Below are positions 1 through 7,387 of a DNA stretch of 9,771 nt, piece after piece. The first letter of the stretch is position 1, and each line of letters begins with the position of its first letter. The stretch covers positions 1 to 9,771 of the forward strand of contig JBBQBQ010000123.1 of NCBI GenBank assembly GCA_038317685.1. The letters run 5' to 3'. Position numbers and translations under genes: made by a program. Under the pieces are notes generated by a model that did not search any database, had not been told where the DNA came from, and worked only from the letters and a program-made list of their open reading frames with translations. This stretch comes from JBBQBQ01 sp038317685. GTDB taxonomy: Bacteria > Desulfobacterota > Desulfuromonadia > Desulfuromonadales > DDH964.

Positions 1-860
1 CGGCAGGCCCGCAGACCCGCCGCCAGGGTCGGGTAACGAAGCGTCACCCCCAGGCGGTCGAGCAGGAGCCGGTTGTCGAGACGCCGCGATTCCTTCAGGT
101 AAGAGAGCATCACCGGGCTGAGTCTCCGTGCCGCCTCCTCCCAATCGACCTGAGGCGGCGGCGGCAGATTCCAGGCGGCCGCCACCGCCAGAAAATAATC
201 GGTCATCGTCCCCTCTTCGCCGTCGGCGACATTGAACAGGTCACCGTCGGCGCCCCGTTCCAGGGCCGCCAGGCAGACGGCCGCCAGGTCATCAACGTGG
301 ATCCGGCTGGTGAAGGGGGCCAGCGCCCGCGCCAGGACCGGTTGTCCGGCGCGGATTGCAGCCAACGGCAGCCGCCCCGGTCCGTAGATTCCTGCCACCC
401 GCAGCACCACCACCGCCACCCCCTCGGAACTCCCCCAGCGCTGCACCGCGCCCTCCGCTGCCAAACGCCGCGCCGCCCGCTCGGTCCCGGGCCGGGGTGG
501 GACCGTTTCCCCGGTCACCGCTCCGCCGCGATCGCCGTAGACCCCGCTGGTGCTCAGGTAGACCAAACGTTCCGGCTGGTTTGAACCCCTGGCGACGGCC
601 CCAAAGGCGGCGATCCTCCCATCATCCTCGCCGGAATCGGGAGGCGGCGCCAGGTAAAGGACAGCGGCCCCGGCGGCCGGCACGGCCGTCAGGGTTGAGG
701 GATCATCCAGATCGCCCCTCACGGTGGTGATCCCTGCCGCCTCCAGGGTCGCGGCCCGCTGCGCCGAACGCGTCAGGGCGGTCACCTGCCAAAGGCGTTT
801 TTGGGCCAGCCGCGCGACCCGAAGTCCGACCTCGCCGCAACCGACAATCAGCAATCGCAC
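1..860 (-). CDS. YeeZ-like atypical SDR NAD(P)-binding protein (3' end cut by window edge)
   Basis: I translated this frame by hand from 860 down to the window edge: 286 residues with no stop or frameshift. The N-terminus is a Rossmann fold, with GxGxxG glycines at residues 7, 9 and 12 directly after a hydrophobic strand. Further SDR landmarks are YLSTSGVYGD (101-110), GIYGPGR (157-163) and IHVDDLAA (187-194). The usual YxxxK catalytic pair is missing where it would be expected (about 122-131); GTERAAR stands there, as in the YeeZ-type atypical SDRs. It may therefore bind a dinucleotide without being a standard epimerase or dehydratase; the substrate is unknown. The GTG start is chosen because the Rossmann strand begins right after it and GGGAGG lies 5 nt upstream. 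The first 13 nt overlap the end of the upstream YjbR-family gene, so the two are probably one operon. Only a few C-terminal residues should be missing. Confidence 0.85.
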   Translation of the reverse strand, partial: MRLLIVGCGEVGLRVARLAQKRLWQVTALTRSAQRAATLEAAGITTVRGDLDDPSTLTAVPAAGAAVLYLAPPPDSGEDDGRIAAFGAVARGSNQPERLVYLSTSGVYGDRGGAVTGETVPPRPGTERAARRLAAEGAVQRWGSSEGVAVVVLRVAGIYGPGRLPLAAIRAGQPVLARALAPFTSRIHVDDLAAVCLAALERGADGDLFNVADGEEGTMTDYFLAVAAAWNLPPPPQVDWEEAARRLSPVMLSYLKESRRLDNRLLLDRLGVTLRYPTLAAGLRAC

Positions 861-1243
861 CCGTGCCTCCCTTCGTCGAGGGCCAATTGACAACGCTTGG
901 CTCGGGAGAGGCCGGCCACCACCAGGCGGTAGGAATCGTCGATGAGGGAGAAGAAGACCTCCTCCGGGATGGTGCCGTCGATGGTGACGGTGTTCCAATG
1001 CCGTTTGTTCATGTGATAGCCGGGGGTGATGGCCGGGAAACAGGACCGCAGCGGATCGGCCCGCAGCGGATCGCATTTGAGGTTGATCTCCAGCGGCAGC
1101 TGTTGCGACAGGACCAGGGCGAAGATCTTGCCGCCGACCTTGAAGACCAGGGTCTCGGGACCAAAAGGGAATTCGGCGGTCGCCCCCGGCAGCCCCAGAC
1201 AATAGCTGCGAAGGTCGGCCGGCAGGGGGCGGGAGGGCAGCAT
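848..1243 (-). CDS. MmcQ/YjbR family protein
   Basis: A complete 131-residue protein, a typical length for the MmcQ/YjbR (CyaY-like fold) family. Recognisable family features are FPFGPETLVFKVGGKIFAL (25-43), LKCDP (55-59), the signature PGYHMNKRHWNTV (74-86) and DDSYRLVV (102-109) near the C-terminus. Members are often called DNA-binding because of the fold, but the biochemical role is not established, so I assign no reaction. The ATG at 1243 has GGAG about 8 nt upstream. It is the first gene of a two-gene minus-strand operon: its stop codon lies 13 nt inside the SDR gene. A candidate promoter with GGGACA and TATACT spaced by 17 bp lies at 1284-1312. An internal 15-bp-period repeat encodes DPLRADPLR at residues 58-66; the segment still has the expected family length, so this is not an insertion. 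Family confidence is high, function low. Confidence 0.9.
   Translation of the reverse strand: MLPSRPLPADLRSYCLGLPGATAEFPFGPETLVFKVGGKIFALVLSQQLPLEINLKCDPLRADPLRSCFPAITPGYHMNKRHWNTVTIDGTIPEEVFFSLIDDSYRLVVAGLSRAKRCQLALDEGRHGCDC
866..871 (-). promoter_or_regulatory. Shine-Dalgarno fixing the GTG start of the SDR gene
   Basis: On the minus strand this reads GGGAGG, 5 nt before the GTG at 860-858. It lies inside the 3' end of the YjbR-family gene. It supports an unusual GTG start and initiation or reinitiation coupled to the upstream gene. Confidence 0.6.
1046..1073. repeat. 13-bp direct repeat, 15-bp period, inside the YjbR gene
   Basis: CCGCAGCGGATCG occurs at 1046-1058 and again at 1061-1073. 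On the coding strand it makes the doubled peptide DPLR-A-DPLR. It stays in frame and does not lengthen the family motif. No function is inferred. Confidence 0.7.
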
Positions 1244-1283
1244 GGAGACTCCGAAGGCTCATGGGTGGGGGAGATTATTTTCG

Positions 1284-1312
1284 AGTATACTTGATGCAAG
1301 CTTCCTTGTCCC
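1284..1312 (-). promoter_or_regulatory. Candidate sigma70-type promoter for yjbR-SDR operon
   Basis: Minus strand: GGGACA (1312-1307, four of six matches to TTGACA), a 17-bp spacer, then TATACT (1289-1284, five of six matches to TATAAT). The -10 ends about 40 nt before the ATG at 1243. The hexamer sits in the palindrome AGTATACT (1284-1291), so the same bases also read TATACT on the other strand. Prediction by eye only. Confidence 0.45.
1286..1291 (+). promoter_or_regulatory. Possible -10 element for the REC-phosphatase gene
   Basis: TATACT on the plus strand, 38 nt before the chosen ATG at 1330. No convincing -35 lies 16-18 bp upstream (GGGTGG-like sequence) and there is no extended -10. 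A real promoter here would probably need an activator or an alternative sigma factor. The element shares bases with the divergent -10 of the opposite operon. Confidence 0.3.
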
Positions 1313-1315
1313 GCC

Positions 1316-1322
1316 AGGAGGA
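1316..1322 (+). promoter_or_regulatory. Shine-Dalgarno AGGAGGA deciding the REC-phosphatase start
   Basis: A near-perfect ribosome-binding sequence ends 7 nt before ATG 1330. It supports that start over the in-frame ATG at 1261, which would read through the candidate promoters and this site. Confidence 0.8.
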
Positions 1323-1329
1323 CTCTGCC

Positions 1330-2511
1330 ATGTCCGCCCAATTGCTTCTCATCCAGGACCGGGAATCTGCCGGTGGCCAGCCCCAGACGCTTCTCAGCGC
1401 CGAGGGCTACAAGGTGGTCGCCACCGACGAACCGGCCCAAGCCCTGCTGCAACTGCATCAAGGGCCGGATTTGTGCCTGGTCGATGTCGACCTGACCAGC
1501 AGCCGGGAGGGCTGGGGGGGATATTGCCAGGAATGCCGGGAGCGGGGGGTCCCTTGTCTGCTCTTCTCGGGCGGGGGCCGGCAAACCGCCGCCCTCCAGC
1601 GGCTGGAGGGGGAGGTCGATGGGGTGCTGCGGCCTCCCGGAGCCCCGGCTGAACTATTGGAGAAGGTGGCCCAGTTAGTGCGGATTCGCCGCCTTCAAGC
1701 ATCCCTGACCCGGGTCCGGCAACTCCTGAAGAAGCGGGAGATGGAGAAGGAGGAAGACCTGCGCTCGGCGGCGCAAATCCAGCAGAGCCTCATCCCGGCC
1801 CGGATGCCGAACGTCGACAACTACCAGTTCGCCTGGCGCTTCCTCCCTTTTGAAAAGATCGGCGGCGATCTCTTCAACGTTCTGCAGCTCGATGAGGACA
1901 CGGTGATGGCTTACCTCTTCGACGTGAGCGGCCACGGGGTCTCATCGGCGATGGTCGGCGTCTCCGTCTACCAAAGCCTCTCCCTGCAAACCGGGCGGAT
2001 CGTCAAACGAGTTTTCGTCGCCCCTCCCTACTACAAGATTCTCTCCCCCGAGGAAGTCCTCCTCGAACTTGAGCAGGAGTACCCCTTCGACCGTTTCGAG
2101 AAGTTTTTCACCATCACCTATCTCCTCCTGAACCTCGCCAACGGTCGGGTCCGCTACAGCAGCGCCGGCCACCCGCCCCCGATCCTGGTGCGCAAGGAGG
2201 GGGGGATGGAACTGCTGCGGGCCGGCGGCGGGCTGATCGGCCTCGGCATCGGTCCGCCTTTCAGCGAAGAGGAAATCCAGCTGGAGGCGGGAGACCGTCT
2301 CTACCTGTATTCGGATGGCATCCCCGAGTTCTGCGATCAGGATGGGGAGATCTTCGGCGAGGCGCGCTTTCTGACGCTGCTGGAGGAACTGCGCAACTTG
2401 CCGCTGCGCCCGGGATGCGACCGGGTGTTGGAGGGCCTGCGCCGCTTTGGCGGCGGTGCGCCACTCCAGGACGATGTCACCCTGCTGGCCATTGAATTTC
2501 AAGGACTCTAG
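1330..2511 (+). CDS. Response-regulator receiver + SpoIIE/RsbU-type PP2C serine phosphatase
   Basis: A 393-residue cytoplasmic signalling protein. Residues 1-115 resemble a receiver domain, with the probable phosphoacceptor Asp52 in CLVDVDL and Ser80 after strand 4. The acidic pair is reduced to QD at 9-10, and the conserved Lys is Arg101. Residues 118-145 are charged and helical, likely a coiled-coil linker. Residues 146-390 are a SpoIIE/PP2C domain: AAQIQQSLIP (147-156), GGDLF with Asp180, FDVSGHGVSSA with Asp198, SSAGHPPPIL (277-286), YSDGIPE with Asp329, and DDVTLL with Asp381 and Asp382. All expected metal-binding aspartates are present, so Mn/Mg-dependent Ser/Thr phosphatase activity is likely. 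RsbU/RssB-like relatives dephosphorylate anti-sigma antagonists, but no such partner is encoded nearby. I start at ATG 1330 because AGGAGGA lies at 1316-1322; an in-frame ATG at 1261 would add 23 residues of non-domain sequence across the promoter region. Confidence 0.92.
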   Translation: MSAQLLLIQDRESAGGQPQTLLSAEGYKVVATDEPAQALLQLHQGPDLCLVDVDLTSSREGWGGYCQECRERGVPCLLFSGGGRQTAALQRLEGEVDGVLRPPGAPAELLEKVAQLVRIRRLQASLTRVRQLLKKREMEKEEDLRSAAQIQQSLIPARMPNVDNYQFAWRFLPFEKIGGDLFNVLQLDEDTVMAYLFDVSGHGVSSAMVGVSVYQSLSLQTGRIVKRVFVAPPYYKILSPEEVLLELEQEYPFDRFEKFFTITYLLLNLANGRVRYSSAGHPPPILVRKEGGMELLRAGGGLIGLGIGPPFSEEEIQLEAGDRLYLYSDGIPEFCDQDGEIFGEARFLTLLEELRNLPLRPGCDRVLEGLRRFGGGAPLQDDVTLLAIEFQGL

Positions 2512-2544
2512 GGTCCAAATCGGGGAGCCGGCAAGGGTGGATGA

Positions 2545-4614
<2,070 letters not shown>

Positions 4615-4641
4615 GCGCTGCGCTCCCGGGGAGGTTTTTGA

Positions 4642-4670
4642 AGTATACCCCCCAGGATAACCCCGGGCAA
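4642..4670 (-). promoter_or_regulatory. Candidate sigma70-type promoter for the EF-G paralogue
   Basis: Minus strand: TTGCCC (4670-4665, four of six matches), a 17-bp spacer, TATACT (4647-4642, five of six matches). A transcription start would fall near 4635, giving a leader of about 20 nt before ATG 4614 with GGGAG in it. It lies in the 86-bp gap after the unknown-function gene, so the EF-G gene can be transcribed independently of the upstream operon. Confidence 0.5.
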
Positions 4671-4700
4671 GCCCTACAAGGGAAGGATTTCAGTAGGTTG

Positions 4701-6527
4701 TCAAGCGTTCAGGCCCTTGCGGATCTGGTAGAGGTCTTCCATGTCGAGGTTGTTGAGTTCAAAGTATTCCCGCTCCAGTTCCTCGACGTAAAAGCGGTCG
4801 AGGCCGCTGTTTTCGAGAAAATCCTCGCGCAGCGCCGAATCCCTTTCAGCGGCGATGCGCGGCAGCAGGTTGTGAAGGTAGATCGCCTCCTTCTTGATGT
4901 TGACGACCACGTCCCGGAAAAGGGCTTCGGGGATCTCTTTCTTGACCAGCCCTTTGTTACGCAGTTCTTCGGTCACCTCGACCCGCAGGTCCTCCTGCTC
5001 GGCGCGGGTGTTGAAGCGGGAGTAAAAGTTGCGAATGCGATCCTTGACGTGGGCGGTCAGAATCCTGCAGGCCGCTTCCAGGTGACCGATGTCCGAGAGG
5101 CGTTCGAGCAGCCCCTGCACGGTCAGCCGTCCATCCTCGATCTCCACCAGCCCTTGCTGCAGGGTGCGGATCTTTTTGGCACCGAAGCGCCCGAGGTATT
5201 TGTTGGCAAATGGCCCGGAAAAGAAGAGCTCGTCGAAGAGCTCCGGGGAAAGTGCGTTGAAGGCCTTGCGGTTGCCGAGGAGGCTGCGGACCATTTCCTC
5301 GGTGAACCGCACGTTCTCCATAAACGCGAGCTGGCTGATGGAAGCGGAGGCGTTGTCGTAACGGTCGAAGAAAGTAATGATGTAGGAGAAGTTCTCGAGC
5401 AGTTGCAGGTCGGCGCCATCACGAATCTTCTCGTCGCAGGACTTGCCGGTTTCGAGGAGGATGTGCTCGAAGGTGTGGTCCCGGTTCTCGCTCGCCTGGC
5501 GTTTGGCGGTGAGGAGTTTGATAATATCCTCGCGGTCGATGCTGGCATCGATATGTCGTTCCTGGAAAAAGAGCCCGAAGAGGATCTGGCGGGTTTCGGC
5601 GATGTAGTTCTGTTCCTCCAGATCGACGAGGTTGTCGTGTTTGAGCATCTCGTCGAGGGTGTAGAAGAGGGCGGAAGGGATCTTGTTGCGCACCGAGAGG
5701 GTTTTAAGGCGGGTCAGACGGGCGTTTTCGAGCCGGTTGATGCTGCCCCTCTGGTTGCAGTCGATCAGGATGTTCTTGTACTCATCGACGATGCGCCGGT
5801 TGTCCGGATGCTTGTACATCACATCGATGCGGATCCGCTCCTGCTGGTACTTATCGACGCCGAGACTTTCGGCAAGTTCCTGCAACCGGGCAAACTCCCC
5901 GTCGGGGATAGTTTTGGAGGCGAAGTAAAGGTCATTGAAGGCGTCGCGGTAAGCCTTGTGGTGCTTGTGGATCAGTTTGACCAGGTAGAGGGAGCTCTTG
6001 TGCCCGAGGAGGGCGAAGATGTCATCGACGAGCCGGGCATCGTCCCATTCCCCCACGGCGCCGCTGCGTTTGAGGAGCTTGCCGAGGAGGCGCAGAATCG
6101 CCTCCTGCTGCTCGCGCAGGGAGCCGGAGACAGAGCCGGTCAGAAAGAAGAAATAGTTGTAAAGGGCATTCCCTTCGAAAAAGATTCGCTCGTAGCTATG
6201 GATCCCCTCGGTATGGTCGGTGAAGCGCAGATGGCCCCCGTCCTGGTAGGTGGCACCATAAAGGACCAGGCGATTGCGCACATCCCCTTTGGCGAGATCG
6301 GCGAGGGGCTGGTCGACACCGAACATGTATTCGCAGAAAGACCCGCCGTTGCCGCGGTGGCTGATCCCATCGGGGCCCAGGACGAATTCGTTGCCGGGGG
6401 AGAAGAAGCGCAGCCCGCTCCCGGTCAGCTCGTAGAAGTAGCCTCGGTAGGCGTCCCGGGCCGCGGCCATCGCAAAATACTCAATGGTGGCATCGATGTG
6501 GCCGTGCAGGCGGACTTCCTGGTGCAT
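4701..6527 (-). CDS. Conserved protein of unknown function, about 608 residues (possibly TIGR04442 family)
   Basis: From memory this resembles the uncharacterised family annotated TIGR04442 in Geobacter and relatives; I cannot verify that here. No signal peptide, membrane segment or recognised catalytic motif is visible, so it is probably soluble. The N-terminal 130 residues look globular and glycine/aromatic rich: RFFSPGNEF (40-48), ISHRGNGGSFCEYMFG (55-70), FFEGNALYNYFFFLTG (116-131). The rest is mostly charged and helical, with acidic stretches such as VEELEREYFELNN (581-593). Start choice: ATG 6527 has GGAG 4 nt upstream and is followed by MHQEVRLHGHID. An in-frame ATG at 6554 adds nine residues but lacks a Shine-Dalgarno; it lies 5 nt after the hydrolase stop and could be used by reinitiation. 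It is the third gene of a tight run after the chemoreceptor and hydrolase. Real coding is supported by length, frame integrity and spacing; function is unassigned. Confidence 0.85.
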   Translation of the reverse strand: MHQEVRLHGHIDATIEYFAMAAARDAYRGYFYELTGSGLRFFSPGNEFVLGPDGISHRGNGGSFCEYMFGVDQPLADLAKGDVRNRLVLYGATYQDGGHLRFTDHTEGIHSYERIFFEGNALYNYFFFLTGSVSGSLREQQEAILRLLGKLLKRSGAVGEWDDARLVDDIFALLGHKSSLYLVKLIHKHHKAYRDAFNDLYFASKTIPDGEFARLQELAESLGVDKYQQERIRIDVMYKHPDNRRIVDEYKNILIDCNQRGSINRLENARLTRLKTLSVRNKIPSALFYTLDEMLKHDNLVDLEEQNYIAETRQILFGLFFQERHIDASIDREDIIKLLTAKRQASENRDHTFEHILLETGKSCDEKIRDGADLQLLENFSYIITFFDRYDNASASISQLAFMENVRFTEEMVRSLLGNRKAFNALSPELFDELFFSGPFANKYLGRFGAKKIRTLQQGLVEIEDGRLTVQGLLERLSDIGHLEAACRILTAHVKDRIRNFYSRFNTRAEQEDLRVEVTEELRNKGLVKKEIPEALFRDVVVNIKKEAIYLHNLLPRIAAERDSALREDFLENSGLDRFYVEELEREYFELNNLDMEDLYQIRKGLNA

Positions 6528-6531
6528 ACCG

Positions 6532-6535
6532 CTCC
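6532..6535 (-). promoter_or_regulatory. Shine-Dalgarno-like GGAG favouring the inner start of the unknown gene
   Basis: Minus-strand GGAG lies 4 nt before ATG 6527-6525. The upstream in-frame ATG 6554 is preceded by TTTAACTGAA, which has no ribosome-binding match. Spacing is slightly short, so the choice is moderate. Confidence 0.4.
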
Positions 6536-6559
6536 GTCTCGAAAAGCGCTCCATTTCAG

Positions 6560-7387
6560 TTAAATCGAATAGGCCGCCGACCCAACTCCTCGGCCAATCT
6601 CCGGGTCCAGCTCCAAGGTGACCTGCTGGCCGTCGTAGGCCAGTTCAAACCCTTCCGGCAACCCGCCCCCATCCCGTTGGTGGTCAACCTCATGGCTGAG
6701 ATGGGTGAGAAGGGTGCGCCGTGCTCCAAGGCGACGGCCCGCGGCAATCGCCTGAGCGATCGTGAAGTGGGTCTGGTGGGGGCGGAAGCGCAGACCGTCG
6801 ATCACCAGCAGTTCCAGCCCCTGCAGTTTCTCCTCCTCAGCCGGGGGGATGCCGCTGCAATCCGTCAAATAGGCGCACGGTCCGATTCGGTAGCCGAGGG
6901 AGCGACCACCACCGTGCTCCAGTTCCACCGGCTGAATGTCGAGTCCGAACAGCGAAAAACGCCCTCCGATCGTCCAGGCCGCCAGATTGGGCCGGTATCC
7001 CGGCTCCGGCTCCGGTTCGGAAAAGATATAACCGAAAACCCGGCGGATCGTCGCCAACGCCTCGGCGGCAGCGAAGACCGGGAGTGGCGATTCTCCGGGA
7101 TGGCTGAAGACCCGGAGGTCGTCGATGCCGTGAACGTGGTCGGCATGGGTGTGGGTAAAGAGGACCGCGTCGATCCGCCCGATCCGTTCCCGCAGGAGTT
7201 GCTGGCGCAAGTCGGTGGCGGTATCCAGCAGGACGTTGCGCCCCCCGAAGGAAAGCAACGCGCTGCAGCGGGTACGCTGATTATGGGGGTCGGTAGAGCC
7301 GCAAACGGCGCAGCGGCACCCCGGCACGGGGACGCCGGTGCTCGTCCCCGTGCCGAGGAGGGTCACCGTCAGCCCTGCGGAGCTCAT
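6560..7387 (-). CDS. PhnP-like metallo-beta-lactamase-fold hydrolase
   Basis: A 275-residue soluble MBL-fold protein. After the opening LLGTGTSTGVPVPG comes a Cys cluster (Cys24, Cys26, Cys29) matching the structural zinc site known in PhnP. The metal motif HxHxDH is at residues 79-84 (HTHADH), followed by VHGIDDLR. Further ligands are likely Asp176 in YLTDCSG and His229, His232 or His236 in THLSHEVDH. PhnP hydrolyses 5-phosphoribosyl 1,2-cyclic phosphate in the C-P lyase pathway, and related enzymes act on cyclic nucleotides or other phosphodiesters. No phn gene is nearby, so I infer only a phosphodiesterase-type hydrolase with an unknown substrate. Its ATG overlaps the chemoreceptor stop (ATGA at 7387-7384) and no good Shine-Dalgarno precedes it, so translation is probably coupled. 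The family assignment is strong; exact activity is uncertain. Confidence 0.9.
   Translation of the reverse strand: MSSAGLTVTLLGTGTSTGVPVPGCRCAVCGSTDPHNQRTRCSALLSFGGRNVLLDTATDLRQQLLRERIGRIDAVLFTHTHADHVHGIDDLRVFSHPGESPLPVFAAAEALATIRRVFGYIFSEPEPEPGYRPNLAAWTIGGRFSLFGLDIQPVELEHGGGRSLGYRIGPCAYLTDCSGIPPAEEEKLQGLELLVIDGLRFRPHQTHFTIAQAIAAGRRLGARRTLLTHLSHEVDHQRDGGGLPEGFELAYDGQQVTLELDPEIGRGVGSAAYSI
7384..7387 (-). promoter_or_regulatory. ATGA stop-start overlap coupling chemoreceptor and hydrolase
   Basis: On the minus strand the bases ATGA hold the hydrolase start (7387-7385) and the chemoreceptor stop TGA (7386-7384). The only purine-rich match before the start, AAGG, lies 1 nt away, too close to act as a normal Shine-Dalgarno. 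Termination-reinitiation is the likely route of translation. Confidence 0.65.

Noticed and set aside
297..945. Several small plus-strand open frames opposite the SDR gene
   Set aside because: They are Pro/Arg-rich, overlap one another and lie over an intact Rossmann-fold gene on the minus strand.
863..1294. 143-codon plus-strand open frame opposite the YjbR gene
   Set aside because: The minus-strand frame encodes clear YjbR-family motifs; this is its codon-aligned shadow.
1261..1329. N-terminal extension of the REC-phosphatase from ATG 1261
   Set aside because: It would read across the candidate promoters and the strong AGGAGGA site, and adds no receiver-domain residues.
2512..2544. Possible terminator between the convergent phosphatase and EF-G genes
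   Set aside because: I found no convincing stem-loop followed by a T run on either strand in these 33 bases.
4623..4633. Inverted repeat that could hide the EF-G ribosome-binding site
   Set aside because: CTCC and GGAG could pair across three bases, but a four-pair stem with a three-base loop is marginal in GC-rich sequence and there is no supporting context.
4671..4700. Possible terminator after the unknown-function gene
   Set aside because: Only a three-base-pair CCC/GGG stem around TTGTA is visible, with no T run. It is too weak to call.
4638..6563. 641-codon open frame on the plus strand, antisense to the unknown-function gene
   Set aside because: Its codons lie exactly over the sense codons, so its stops would require sense TTA, CTA or TCA, which are rare at this GC content. 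It has no recognisable domain, while the minus-strand frame has protein-like composition and operon spacing. A proteomic hit would be needed to revive it.
6560..7387. Hydrolase as a true phnP of a phosphonate operon
   Set aside because: The protein looks PhnP-like, but none of the neighbours belongs to the C-P lyase pathway, so the specific gene symbol is not justified.
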